From contig CAZZCN010000003.1 in NCBI GenBank assembly GCA_964652975.1, positions 1 to 64,000 of the forward strand: a stretch of DNA of 64,000 nucleotides. Direction: 5' to 3'. Made by a program: the position numbers and the translations under genes. This document shows, in pieces, positions 1 to 9,310 of this stretch. How positions within the stretch are numbered: the stretch's first letter is position 1; every line of letters starts with the position of its first letter. This stretch comes from CAZZCN01 sp964652975 (GTDB lineage Bacteria; Bacillota; Clostridia; Saccharofermentanales; UBA5734). The notes below the pieces were generated by a model. It saw nothing but the letters and a program-made list of their open reading frames with translations. It was not told where the DNA came from and did not search any database.

Positions 1-495
1 AATCACTCTTTTTCTTTTATTCAAAGTTGCATGTGGAATGCCTATCAGCATTGACAATTTCCTATCGCTTATCACTTTGTCAGATAATATCAGTTCGTAA
101 ATTAGCAATTGCTCCGGCAAAGCCAGTTTATGAAGAGCAGCCTTAATTTTTTCGCTTATTAGCGTTCGTTCGATTTCTTCCTCAAATTGTAAAAATACGG
201 TTTCCAAAGCTGCATTATTATACAAATCACCATTTAAATAAAATTCATCTAGTGAAATCGTTTTAAACTGCCTTTCCTGTTGTTTCAGATAATTCCTATG
301 GTTTTGCTCCTTTCTCCACTCTGTGTATTCGTGTTTATTGGCTTCGATTTTCATATCATAAAAATTAATGAAATACCTGTTCTTGTTTTCTGGCGCAGTT
401 ATAAATTTATAAAATTCAATCCCGCTCATTTCGTACCACTCTGTTTCTTCCTTTTCAGATTCAGGGTTTTTCTTTACCCAATATGTTCTATTCAT
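1..495 (-). CDS. ICE-type sigma-like helix-turn-helix protein, 3' part cut by window edge
   Basis: The frame is open from an ATG at 495 to the left edge (165 codons, no stop), so the C-terminus is missing. A GGAGG lies 6-10 bases before the ATG and fixes the start. The protein begins MNRTYWVKKNPESEKEETEW, a start I recognise from sigma-70-region-4-like proteins of Firmicutes integrative conjugative elements. The last visible part (SDRKLSMLIGIPHATLNKRK) looks like the recognition helix-turn-helix. In this family the protein is a DNA-binding regulator of element genes. A decayed, internally deleted copy of the same DNA lies at 23824-24021. Family assignment is from memory of such proteins; the specific function is inferred. 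Confidence 0.6.
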   Translation of the reverse strand, partial: MNRTYWVKKNPESEKEETEWYEMSGIEFYKFITAPENKNRYFINFYDMKIEANKHEYTEWRKEQNHRNYLKQQERQFKTISLDEFYLNGDLYNNAALETVFLQFEEEIERTLISEKIKAALHKLALPEQLLIYELILSDKVISDRKLSMLIGIPHATLNKRKRVI

Positions 496-626
496 TATCG
501 TAATCCTCCAAATTTTTGATTTTGTTTTTGTAAATCATCAAAAATTGGGGGTCACGGATATTTAGCGATATAGCAGAGCCAGCAATTCATTCAAACCTTT
601 CCGCTTTTTTGAACTGTTTCCATGCA

Positions 627-675
627 TTAAAAAAGAGCACAAGAAAGAAGCTTAAAAAAGCTACTTGTCATGCTC
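627..675 (-). terminator. Rho-independent terminator (ICE debris)
   Basis: Read on the minus strand, GAGCA...TGCTC arms enclose a second pairing (ACAAG.AGCTT with AAGCT....CTTGT), followed by a run of T. It lies 160 bases after the stop of the zinc-ribbon gene at 835. The same hairpin recurs at 23975-24021. The rest of 496-834 shows no gene. Confidence 0.7.
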
Positions 676-834
676 CTCACTCGAAAGTCCTCTTTCTATC
701 TTTTTAACAAAGATGATATAGGCTCTTATCCGGCTTGCTTTAGTTCAATCGTTTGAGTCACGTCCGGCGGTTGGTGCTAGTACTTAAGTAATATTTTAAT
801 TGTTAAAATTTGTATTTCATTTGTAGAGTCGCGA

Positions 835-1047
835 TTATTTCTTGTTAAAACTTATCAGGTATTTGCTTTTACACCGATAGCATTGAAACAATAAATGTCG
901 CAGTAAGTCTTCTCTATTTCCGTCGATTTTCATGGCATATGCTTTTTCTCCTATCTGCTTGCTACACAGTTTCCAGTTGCATTGCGGGCATTTCACATGG
1001 TCATAATCCTCGTCATCTACACTGTCTGCTTTAGTTAATATAATCAT
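835..1047 (-). CDS. Small zinc-ribbon protein of ICE type
   Basis: A 70-residue protein with two CxxC knuckles: CPQC near residue 20 and CYRC near residue 56, about 33 residues apart, as expected for one zinc ribbon. The N-terminus is acidic (DSVDDEDYDHVK). Small zinc-ribbon proteins of this layout are common cargo of conjugative elements in Firmicutes and usually have no assigned function. The neighbouring sigma-like protein supports an ICE origin. A terminator follows at 627-675 and another precedes it at 1082-1124, so it appears to be transcribed alone. I can support the zinc-ribbon fold from the cysteines but no biochemical role. Confidence 0.6.
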   Translation of the reverse strand: MIILTKADSVDDEDYDHVKCPQCNWKLCSKQIGEKAYAMKIDGNREDLLRHLLFQCYRCKSKYLISFNKK

Positions 1048-1081
1048 CTTGCACTCTTTTCATTTGTTATTTTTGAATACC

Positions 1082-1124
1082 AAAAAAGAGCCCTGGATAA
1101 AGCCGTTAGCTATGCTTTACCCAG
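1082..1124 (-). terminator. Terminator after the DUF4367 remnant
   Basis: On the minus strand CTGGGTAAAGC pairs with GCTTTATCCAG (10 of 11 pairs), and the hairpin is followed by GGGCTCTTTTTT. It sits between the stop of the broken DUF4367 gene (1255) and the start of the zinc-ribbon gene (1047). The 1125-1254 stretch shows nothing else. Confidence 0.65.
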
Positions 1125-1254
1125 TCCTATTCTCTATGAATTTGTCGATTTTTCCATATTTAAATTATCCTCCTCAAGTTCTTAAGTTATATTTAGCAGT
1201 TATTTACCGCCATATACTCTATAACTCCAAAAAAGGAAGTTTTGTGACAAGTTT

Positions 1255-1673
1255 TTACCTATTTTTTTCCGATTTCTTATTTTCAACAGATTCTGCTGCT
1301 TTAATAATAGTTTCTTTGTCTATATTGCCACTTAAAGCAAACCCATATCTACCATCGTTCCAGATAATATTCTGGTATCCTTTGTTTGAATAGTAAATAC
1401 CTTCATTTCCATTGATTGTTATATTCTCAAAAACCGTGCCTTCAGTGCAAAACTGATTTGGCTTGATTTAATGGTTATCTGTTTGTAAAATAAGTAGCCT
1501 GAGCTTTTGTCGGTATATTCAATCTGGTACATCAAGCTCAATTCTTGTGTACCTTTAATTTCAAAACTTTTTGGTACTGTTCTTGGCACGTAATATTCCT
1601 GAATTACGGAAGGAAAGTTTTGAGATACGTCTAATTTCCTGTCTGAATTAATTAGAGTATTCGATAATACCAA
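1255..1673 (-). pseudogene. DUF4367-domain protein, frameshifted and 5'-truncated
   Basis: Two frames together encode one DUF4367-like domain. The first (1673 to about 1430) reads through YYVPRTVPKSFEIKGTQE and YTDKSSGYLFYKQITI, then runs into a premature stop near 1419. After a one-base shift around the CAGTTTTGC at about 1440-1450 the domain continues as NITINGNEGIYYSNKGYQNI, IIWNDGRYGFALSGNI and KETIIKAAESV, stopping at 1255. DUF4367 domains normally form the extracellular end of membrane-anchored anti-sigma-like proteins. No membrane segment or good ribosome site is present upstream (the only start is TTG at 1673), so the N-terminal part is lost too. A sequencing error could mimic the frameshift but not the missing N-terminus. 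Confidence 0.65.
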
Positions 1674-1914
1674 TTCGATTATCTAAGCGTTTGATACTAA
1701 TAAATTCCGTGCAAATGCACCAATTTATTGTACAAATATCAAAGTGTAAAAGCTTCAACTAAACTCGTAAATAATAGCAAAAAATGTTTAATTTATCACT
1801 ATGTAACCTAATGCAATTTCAATATTTCTTCTTTCTGGAACTACTCGCTGTAAAAACAGTTGTTGGGCAGTAGCTCTATAATAATCGATTTATATTTATC
1901 ACAAAAACGGTAAA
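1674..1914. other. Intergenic, no gene seen
   Basis: AT-rich stretch between the DUF4367 remnant and the terminator of the next gene. I see no coding region, RNA gene or clear repeat in it. Confidence 0.5.
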
Positions 1915-1960
1915 AGAGCGAGAATTCATAATCATAATTGATTATGGAAATTCTCGCTCT
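1915..1960 (-). terminator. Strong terminator after the dockerin/beta-propeller gene
   Basis: AGAGCGAGAATT and a second pairing ATAATCA/TGATTAT form an almost perfect 20-bp hairpin with a short loop. On the minus strand it is followed by TTTTACCGTTTTTG. It lies about 60 bases after the stop at 2022 and marks the end of cluster 1. Confidence 0.8.
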
Positions 1961-2021
1961 CTACTGTTTTTAAATCTTAATCAAAACTAGTTATCGCAAT
2001 ATATATTTTATCATTTTTGAA

Positions 2022-4775
2022 TTAGTTCTGATTTATTGTAACTAATCCTAGTGCGCTCTTTTTTATTGCTAATAAACTGCTGATTGAAATACTGTCTTCA
2101 TTGTATATTTGACCAGCCTTTTTGAATACGCCTTCCAATAAAGCAATTTTTAATAAGTGTTGTTTTGCTGATACTAGGTCAGCAAGATTTATAATTCCAT
2201 CTCCTGTTATATCACCACGAATGATAACGTCCAAAGAGTCGTCTATTGAATTTATTGAATTCAATAATTGAACTTTTGATCCGGTTCCAACATTTCCGTT
2301 TTCAATTAGCAGTCCATTTTTATCAATAATTTGCAGGGCACGATCGAATGGATTTAATTGCGCTTGCAAACTAATCGAGGTTGTCAAAGGGTTAATGCCG
2401 GATATCACGTTTGTATCGCGATTAATAATAACAGTACTACTGGTCACTGTCGTAATGTTTCTAGGATTTGGTTTAAGTGAGAATTCACCCAATGTGCTCA
2501 TGTCATTGTCAAATACACCATCAAGATCCTTCCAAAGGTATAGTTTGTCCCTACCAACACCACTAACAAGATTATCATCATATTGCATTGAAAATCCAAT
2601 ATTGTGGATTGAAGTCATTGTTGATTTAATTGCGTCCTGGGGTTCACATTTTGCTTCAAAATATACATACCCGCCAAAATATCTATATGAAAATACAAAG
2701 CTTTTAAGAACTGGATATCCGCTTGATGCAGAACCTCCGTAGTTAACAGGACCATACATGCCACCAGGTAGCCATGGTGATAAGTTCATTGCATAGATTC
2801 CTGCTCGAGTTCTGCCAACAATATTTTCTGGAGTTGTTGCTTTTCCATCAAAGTCAAATACCAATCTAAGCCAATCGTTATTTCCTGCACTTGACATTCC
2901 AGGGTCTGCCACTTTAAGGGCGTAGTAAATATAATTTTGATCCCATGTCATTTGAAAATAATCTGTTGTAGATGTAGCTCCATTAAGTATAGATAAATAG
3001 TTTTTCGGTATGCTGCTCCATTCACCTATATTTGAATCAATAGCAGGAGTAAATGGCGATATTGATGATGTCGGACTGAATGTTACTTTGTACAATTCAC
3101 CATCCCATGTGCTTGCATATGATTTGAAATCTTGACTTGGTGTATGTATTGTTCCTTCAGAAGCAGTTGTGTAAATAGTTCTGCTTTTCAGTATGCCGTT
3201 TCCATCACCTATTATAGAAGGGAATACCCTGGTTTTTCTTGTTAGTCCTAATGCTATATTATTGTCATCATTCCCCATTTCCCATATTGTTGTAGAAGGC
3301 CACGTTATTCCATCATCTGAAAGCACTAGATGTACTCCATAGTTAAATTCAGAATCAGGAGGTGGGTTAGCTTTCCCTACCTGGTTGTTCAATGTGTATA
3401 TCATCACGTATTTATTTAATGCCTCTGAAAATTTAACATCAGCTCCTGATCCTATAACCATTCTTTGATGGGTATCCGACGACCCACCCCAGTTAATGCC
3501 GTCTGATGACACCGCACGTGTAATCATATTGCCTCCAGAGGGTCCTGCCAAAGGCTCTGCACCATACATATAGTACATAATAAACTGGTCGTCTTTGTAA
3601 ATTACACTTGGCATGCCAACACCATAATAGTTTTGCCCTATTACATTGTCAGGTGCTTTCAGAACAGGATAAGGTGCCGAATTACTTGGGTATTTGTTCC
3701 AATTTATTCCATTTGTTGATGTAGCAAGAAATATATTACTATCATTTTCAAGGGGAAGGTTTATTGTATGATTTGATTCATAAAACATATAGTAGGTTCC
3801 ATTTTTATAAATAACACTAGGATCTGCTACATGTCGCTTTTCCCATGTAGTTTCTGAAGCAGTCAATACCTTCTGTACATTAACCCAGTTAAGTCGATCT
3901 GTGCTCTCTGCATACCATATCGTATCAGTGGGGTCGCCACGAGTCCACCACATTTTGTAAGTGCCATTTGATTCTATTATGTTATGTCCCCAGTCATATT
4001 TATTATCCGTTGGATTGCCATTAAGTGACATTCTACCAAGATCTTCACCGATAAATGCTCTTGTACTTGCCTTGAATGTCATCTCACCCAATGTGCTCAT
4101 GTCATTGTCAAAAACACCGTCTGTATCTTCCCATACATAAAGTCTGTCTCTACCTACTCCACTTATAAAATTATCATCATACTGTATCGAAAAGCCAAGT
4201 TTGCCTTCTGCAACCAGTTTTGCTTTTAATGCATCTGTCGGCTCGCATTTTGCTTCATAGTATACGAATCCGTTTGAGTATGTTGAGTTGAAAGTCAAAC
4301 TTTTCAATACCGCTGATCCACTTGATGCAGAACCGCCATAATTGACTGGATTCGAACTACCTCCGGGAAGCCATGGCGACAGGTTCATTGCGTATATTCC
4401 AGCGTTCGTTCTGGTTCCAATATTTCCAGGGGTTGTTGCCTTGCCGTCAAAGTCAAATACCAATCTTGCCCAGTCATCATTGCCTGCGTTTGACTTAGCA
4501 GGGTCTGTTGCCTTCAATGCTACATAAATGTATGTGTTGTCCCAGGTCATCTGAAAATAGTCAACAGTGGATGCTGTGCTTGGATGTATAGTCAAATAAT
4601 TCTTGGCTATACTGCTCCACTCACTAATATTTCCGTCAATTGTCGGTGCTTGTAAGGTTTTGTATGCTGGAATTTCATCCGCAAATACACTTGTTGATGG
4701 TAAATAAACAAAACAACTTGCTAGCAGAAACGACACGATGGTTACGATGGAAATAGATTTCTTCAATTTTTTCAT
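2022..4775 (-). CDS. Secreted CBM9-like / beta-propeller / CBM9-like / dockerin protein
   Basis: 917 residues. A signal peptide covers about 1-32. Two CBM9-like (DOMON-type) domains at about 35-225 and 585-780 share APTIDGNISEW-type starts and RLVFDFDGKATTP. Between them, about 240-580, is a five-bladed beta-propeller of the GH43/GH32-like fold, with blade signatures such as YKMWWTRGDPTDTIWYAES and ATSTNGINW. Residues about 853-917 are a dockerin-like pair: the first loop GDITGDGIINLADL is intact, the second (YNEDSISISSLLAIKK) has lost its calcium ligands. The start has a good AGAGGTG ribosome site. It is expected to be secreted and to bind and probably cut a polysaccharide, perhaps while docked to a cohesin partner not in this window. 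GH family is not assignable by eye. Confidence 0.8.
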   Translation of the reverse strand: MKKLKKSISIVTIVSFLLASCFVYLPSTSVFADEIPAYKTLQAPTIDGNISEWSSIAKNYLTIHPSTASTVDYFQMTWDNTYIYVALKATDPAKSNAGNDDWARLVFDFDGKATTPGNIGTRTNAGIYAMNLSPWLPGGSSNPVNYGGSASSGSAVLKSLTFNSTYSNGFVYYEAKCEPTDALKAKLVAEGKLGFSIQYDDNFISGVGRDRLYVWEDTDGVFDNDMSTLGEMTFKASTRAFIGEDLGRMSLNGNPTDNKYDWGHNIIESNGTYKMWWTRGDPTDTIWYAESTDRLNWVNVQKVLTASETTWEKRHVADPSVIYKNGTYYMFYESNHTINLPLENDSNIFLATSTNGINWNKYPSNSAPYPVLKAPDNVIGQNYYGVGMPSVIYKDDQFIMYYMYGAEPLAGPSGGNMITRAVSSDGINWGGSSDTHQRMVIGSGADVKFSEALNKYVMIYTLNNQVGKANPPPDSEFNYGVHLVLSDDGITWPSTTIWEMGNDDNNIALGLTRKTRVFPSIIGDGNGILKSRTIYTTASEGTIHTPSQDFKSYASTWDGELYKVTFSPTSSISPFTPAIDSNIGEWSSIPKNYLSILNGATSTTDYFQMTWDQNYIYYALKVADPGMSSAGNNDWLRLVFDFDGKATTPENIVGRTRAGIYAMNLSPWLPGGMYGPVNYGGSASSGYPVLKSFVFSYRYFGGYVYFEAKCEPQDAIKSTMTSIHNIGFSMQYDDNLVSGVGRDKLYLWKDLDGVFDNDMSTLGEFSLKPNPRNITTVTSSTVIINRDTNVISGINPLTTSISLQAQLNPFDRALQIIDKNGLLIENGNVGTGSKVQLLNSINSIDDSLDVIIRGDITGDGIINLADLVSAKQHLLKIALLEGVFKKAGQIYNEDSISISSLLAIKKSALGLVTINQN

Positions 4776-4881
4776 AAAATCACCTCTAACCTTTCAATAA
4801 ATATTTTTCAACTCCCAGATCTCACAATCCAATTCTATTAATATGACTATATCACGGTTTTTATTAAATTTATTGCAATAA

Positions 4882-4897
4882 TGATAAACCGTTTCAC
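4882..4897. promoter_or_regulatory. Possible LacI-type operator upstream of the dockerin protein
   Basis: TGATAAACCGTTTCAC is an imperfect palindrome (half-sites TGATAAAC and GTGAAAC around a central C/G). It lies about 110 bases before the start at 4775 in a 213-bp gap, just upstream of a weak promoter-like TTGCAA...TGATAT on the minus strand. The LacI-type regulator at 15540-16553 is a natural candidate to bind it. This is inferred from symmetry only. Confidence 0.3.
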
Positions 4898-4988
4898 TAA
4901 ACATCAATGACTAATGATGGGAAATATATAATTTCAGCGTATTAAACTGCAAGCTAAATAATATGAAATATTTATGATTATAAATAGT

Positions 4989-7130
4989 CTATTGTTTTGA
5001 TATTATAAAAAGGATATATGATGCGAAACCATGGTTGCAGCTTGCCAGCGGGCTGTCATGTTCCCATAAGGTACCAGTCAAATCGGCCATTGCCAAAAAG
5101 TACTCCTCAATTTCACAAATCGACTTTCCGTGTAATCCATAGGTTGATAGTATGTCCAAACGGAGATACAAACCGAAAAATGCATTAGCAAAAGCAACTT
5201 GCGGGTAATTGTTACTATTTTTCCTTTTCGGTCCAAATTCATTAACTAAAATTCTCCACAATTTAGGATGAGTGATAGGAGTTGCTACTTTGAAAAAGAA
5301 AGCATAATACTGGCACACTTCAGTTGATTCATTTATTACCTCTATCACACCATTTTTTCGGATTGCACGATCAAAAAACAATGTCTTTGAATTTGAAAGG
5401 CCGAGAATCACTTTTCTAATTCTACATGCCTTATCAACTAGATTTTGATCAGAGTAAAGAATGCCTAAGGATTCCAATGCTCCTGCATAGAGCATATTGC
5501 TTGGAAAATTGATCCCGTCTGTAAGATCGTTGGCGTGTGACCACTCAACAAAAACCCAGCCTTCAAGATTTTCTAAAAGCTCTAATTCATTTTCATATTT
5601 AATAAAGTATTGTAGTAGCTTATCCATTTTAGACTTTAATTTTTTTATCAATTCATCATCGCCTGATCTGTCATGATACTCCTTGATTTGAAGTGCAAAC
5701 CACAAAGACCAGTTCGGTATGAAATTCCCATCGTAATGGTCTGCGGGATAACACATTGGCAGCATGCCATCAGGTATAAAATCAAACTTTTCAGGAAGCA
5801 TGTAATTTTCCAGGAAATTTCTTTCAATAACCGATTCTCCGGTTAGGCAAAATTCAGTTCTTGCCATGAAAAAGCTGTCACATAACCATCCTGCTCTTTC
5901 TCTTGAAGGGCAGTCCATATATATGTCTACAGAATTCTGCTTGAAAGTTTCCAGCCCTGACTCTATGATTTTTGTCATCTGCAAATTCATTTTATTGAAT
6001 TCAATGTTTATTTCTATAGGAGAAGAATATTCGACAATTGCTATGGATTTTATATCGCATTCCCCGTCAATGCAAATTACTTTAATGTATTTTAGGGTAT
6101 ATGGTTCCATGGTCAATAACTCATAATTGCCTGGTTCCAATTCGTATTTTACTGCGTTGGCACATTGCAATCTTAGAAAATCAACGTCATTTTCGGTGAT
6201 GATTTCGTCAAATACAAAGTATACCGTTGATCTACTATTGCATACTATTTTGCTTTCTATAAACCCTGTTTTGTTTCCGCTAAATTCCAAAGTCACGTAG
6301 CTATTATCAGAAACAACCATAGATTTATAACTGCTTTTGAAATTCACATTAAACGATTTATCGTAATTACTTGTTGACTCAAACTTTTGCAGCTCATCTG
6401 TTAGATGTATTTCCAGTTCATTTTCTTGATAACCTTTGAAGTTTTCTCCTATATTGGTTAACGATCTGTCTTTGATAATTACATTAGATTCCAAAGATTC
6501 TACAATTCCACAATCAATACATCTGACGGGATATGATTTCTGAAAAATAGGATATGTAACATTTCTATCTAGATATGATTTTTCGCAAAACTCAGCACAG
6601 CACTCACTACCAAATTTTATATCAATTTCTTTATGCCATAACATAGAGTTCTTTTCGTATCTGTAACACTCAGTAAAGGTACGTTGAAAGCTGTATCGCT
6701 GAACTCTCTGTATTTTTTCCTTTAGTATCTCAGCCAAAAAATCTGTTGATTTTTCTGATGTAAATTTAACAACATTTCCATCCGCAACTATTTCTGCCTG
6801 TAGAAAAGAGGGCTGATCTAACAAATAATAACTGTTAACATTATATCCTATTACTTCAATAGCAACTATAACAGGGCTTGATGTCGATAATGACTTAAAA
6901 CTCCACTCATCTATTCGATAATATCCATGGGCCGCCCTTGCAGGGCCATATCCAAGAAATTCACCATTTGCAAATATCCTGTACGTTGAAGATGCCGTAA
7001 TTCTTATTAAAAACGAACTGCAAGGCTCATAATCACTAACGTTGATTACTGTTCTAAATCCACAACACAAATTCATCTCTTTTTCTTTTTCATTAATCCA
7101 AATAGGTTTTGCTTTTATAAATTTATTCAT
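4989..7130 (-). CDS. GH78-like alpha-L-rhamnosidase family protein, cytoplasmic
   Basis: 713 residues, no signal peptide. The N-terminal half is beta-rich and begins with an accessory beta-sandwich (IFANGEFLGYGPARAAHGYY, a typical GH78 D-domain signature). The second half is the six-hairpin (alpha/alpha)6 barrel, with the conserved DCPSRERAGWLCDSFFMAR near residue 405 that carries the expected general-acid region of GH78. In this family the enzyme removes terminal alpha-L-rhamnose. It is the last gene of the cluster 1 operon, 79 bp after the GH106-like gene. The ribosome site is weak. The exact substrate is inferred; some six-hairpin relatives act on other sugars. Confidence 0.75.
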   Translation of the reverse strand: MNKFIKAKPIWINEKEKEMNLCCGFRTVINVSDYEPCSSFLIRITASSTYRIFANGEFLGYGPARAAHGYYRIDEWSFKSLSTSSPVIVAIEVIGYNVNSYYLLDQPSFLQAEIVADGNVVKFTSEKSTDFLAEILKEKIQRVQRYSFQRTFTECYRYEKNSMLWHKEIDIKFGSECCAEFCEKSYLDRNVTYPIFQKSYPVRCIDCGIVESLESNVIIKDRSLTNIGENFKGYQENELEIHLTDELQKFESTSNYDKSFNVNFKSSYKSMVVSDNSYVTLEFSGNKTGFIESKIVCNSRSTVYFVFDEIITENDVDFLRLQCANAVKYELEPGNYELLTMEPYTLKYIKVICIDGECDIKSIAIVEYSSPIEINIEFNKMNLQMTKIIESGLETFKQNSVDIYMDCPSRERAGWLCDSFFMARTEFCLTGESVIERNFLENYMLPEKFDFIPDGMLPMCYPADHYDGNFIPNWSLWFALQIKEYHDRSGDDELIKKLKSKMDKLLQYFIKYENELELLENLEGWVFVEWSHANDLTDGINFPSNMLYAGALESLGILYSDQNLVDKACRIRKVILGLSNSKTLFFDRAIRKNGVIEVINESTEVCQYYAFFFKVATPITHPKLWRILVNEFGPKRKNSNNYPQVAFANAFFGLYLRLDILSTYGLHGKSICEIEEYFLAMADLTGTLWEHDSPLASCNHGFASYILFIISKQ

Positions 7131-7209
7131 TTACTTATCAATTCCCATCACTTAGCCAAGCCACTGACTTAACAGAGACTTTTTGCTGCAAGCTATCAGC
7201 TTAGGAACC

Positions 7210-9291
7210 TTATACTCCAGTTTGAATTATTTGTGGTTTTGGAAATTGGTAAATTGGATGCTCATTAATTCGCAATTCAATCAAACCAGGTGCAACAAGT
7301 CTTTCTATATTGCCTTTACTGTCTATTTTAATTCCAACTAAATCATTTGCCTTAATTTCGATTTTTGATTCTAGATGAGTAAACACGCACTCAAAATAAT
7401 TTCCACTTGCCAAAACCGGTGACGGTGCCGTCAGTATAATTGAACCATCTTGCAGTATCGACCCGTATTGCACTCTGTTTGTTCTTATTTTGAATAAATC
7501 AAATAAATACAACAAATCAGAAGTTTCGGGGGTGCTATGATAAAAATCAATACCAGTAATTATACTTTTAAATAAAGATTTTACATCATTACCATCAAAA
7601 TCGTATTTCATATCGCCTATAACTGTTATGCCCTTGTCCGTAAGTCTAATTCTTTCAATAAATGATAAAATGCTACTTTTGCAAAATTCAGGATTTACAA
7701 TAATTACATAATTGTAATTTTGATTACCATATATTATACAATCTGATTCATTAACATAAACATTTCCGTTATCAATTTCATAACTTCCAACGAGATCGCA
7801 ATTATATCCGGACTCCCATATATTTCTCGCTATTTCAAATGAATCCTTGAACCGGTTTTTATGTGCGTTCCACTCGCCCTTTCCGTCTTTGTTTACTAAA
7901 AAATTGCAGGCAGCAGGTATCCCCATTATTACTAAAATATCTGATGCGGCAGAACTTTTTTGGAAAGAATTTATAAGCGAAATCGCATCCTCTGCCTCAG
8001 AAACCTTTTCGAGAAGACCTGGATCCTTAAGTTGCATAACAATTCCAATTTCATTAATACATTCATAAGAAAGAGAAATAGTTCTTCCGCCGTATCGCAC
8101 ATTTCTATATATTTCCGAAATAAAAGTATCAATGCATAAAGTTGCCTCTGAATACCACATATTGTAAAATATGTTTGAATTAGCTTTATGGGCAAGAGCA
8201 AGCCTCACAGGATATATCATTATTTCATCAGTAAATCCATAGTCCCGGGGAACCTCCCACCAATTTATGCCGTTTTTCCAAACCTCAGGTGTATTCTGTG
8301 TTTCCTCGATTGCATACCATGTAGGATGAACTCCAACGAAAGAGTTTTCCCCAAACAGCCCCTTAACACTGTCATAAAAAAACGTTTCCACTCTTACTAT
8401 TTCGCTACGAATAAATTCAAAATAGTAATTAATTGATTTAATCTGTTCTTTTGAATCATCTGAAGAGCCAATATAGCGGTTTAAATAATCCAGCAGCAAG
8501 TCGCGGCCATATTGTTTAGTGTATTTTTCTTGCATGCTCCAAGAGAAGTAAGGCGAATTATTCCAAACACTATATGTTGACGGTGAAAAATCAAATGATA
8601 CATGCCAAGGATAACCCATTTCATCAAGTGCAATTCCTTCAAGAGGTATTGTGCTGTAGTATTTAAGGAGGTCATAGAAAAAATCATCGTTTTCTTTTGA
8701 AAAGACATCATTAAAATCAAACCATGATACCGCAATAGCAAACACGTTTTTGCATTTTGATGCGCCAGATTGAATTTTGAGCTCGACATCTTGCGAATTT
8801 TTGCGTAGCAAATCACAATCTGTTGTTATATCACATAATGTATCCGGCAAATAACCTTCTTTGGACTTTATATATGAATAAACTCTAAGGAGATCTTCTC
8901 CGGATTGTTTGTTGCCTAGGAATAATTCTCCACCGACACCACTTTCAATATTAAATAATGTATTTGCCGACCCATCTGAATCAATAATCAATTCCTTCCA
9001 GTATATGAAGCCAAGTCTCTGATTCGGAAATTGTTTGACAAAGACAGATTTTTCTGCTCTGAAGTCAATTTCGAAAACCATTTTACGACCTTTGGTGTGA
9101 ATGAAATCACATGCTTTTTGGATTGCGTTATGCATTTTGGGCGATGTGATTCCTTCATGGCACCAGTGAGTTGTAACATATATAGTATCAAATGAACTTC
9201 TTTCTACTATATCATCAATTTCAGAAAAATATTTTTCAGATTCAATATGAGAGTCATCCCATTTCCAATACAAGATACTTGGATCATTCAT
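7210..9291 (-). CDS. Putative GH106-like/TIM-barrel glycoside hydrolase, unassigned
   Basis: 693 residues if started at the ATG at 9291, which has GGAAGGAA upstream. A TTG at 9336 in the same frame would overlap the preceding gene and lacks a ribosome site. The N-terminal part looks like a (beta/alpha)8 barrel (YVTTHWCHEGI; GIALDEMGYPWHVSF near residue 235, whose Asp-Glu could be catalytic). The middle and end resemble the Rossmann-like, GATase-like domain that follows the barrel in GH42 and GH106-type enzymes (ILVIMGIPAACNFL, GITVIGDMKYDF). No signal peptide, so it should act in the cytoplasm on imported oligosaccharide. It starts just after the solute-binding gene in the operon. I do not recognise a specific family. 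Confidence 0.55.
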   Translation of the reverse strand: MNDPSILYWKWDDSHIESEKYFSEIDDIVERSSFDTIYVTTHWCHEGITSPKMHNAIQKACDFIHTKGRKMVFEIDFRAEKSVFVKQFPNQRLGFIYWKELIIDSDGSANTLFNIESGVGGELFLGNKQSGEDLLRVYSYIKSKEGYLPDTLCDITTDCDLLRKNSQDVELKIQSGASKCKNVFAIAVSWFDFNDVFSKENDDFFYDLLKYYSTIPLEGIALDEMGYPWHVSFDFSPSTYSVWNNSPYFSWSMQEKYTKQYGRDLLLDYLNRYIGSSDDSKEQIKSINYYFEFIRSEIVRVETFFYDSVKGLFGENSFVGVHPTWYAIEETQNTPEVWKNGINWWEVPRDYGFTDEIMIYPVRLALAHKANSNIFYNMWYSEATLCIDTFISEIYRNVRYGGRTISLSYECINEIGIVMQLKDPGLLEKVSEAEDAISLINSFQKSSAASDILVIMGIPAACNFLVNKDGKGEWNAHKNRFKDSFEIARNIWESGYNCDLVGSYEIDNGNVYVNESDCIIYGNQNYNYVIIVNPEFCKSSILSFIERIRLTDKGITVIGDMKYDFDGNDVKSLFKSIITGIDFYHSTPETSDLLYLFDLFKIRTNRVQYGSILQDGSIILTAPSPVLASGNYFECVFTHLESKIEIKANDLVGIKIDSKGNIERLVAPGLIELRINEHPIYQFPKPQIIQTGV

Positions 9292-9310
9292 GTTGTATAA
9301 TTCCTTCCGG

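Noticed and set aside
1049..1393. 114-codon plus-strand frame
   Set aside because: Overlaps the terminator at 1082-1124 and the DUF4367 remnant on the other strand; hydrophobic from AT-rich composition, with no ribosome site.
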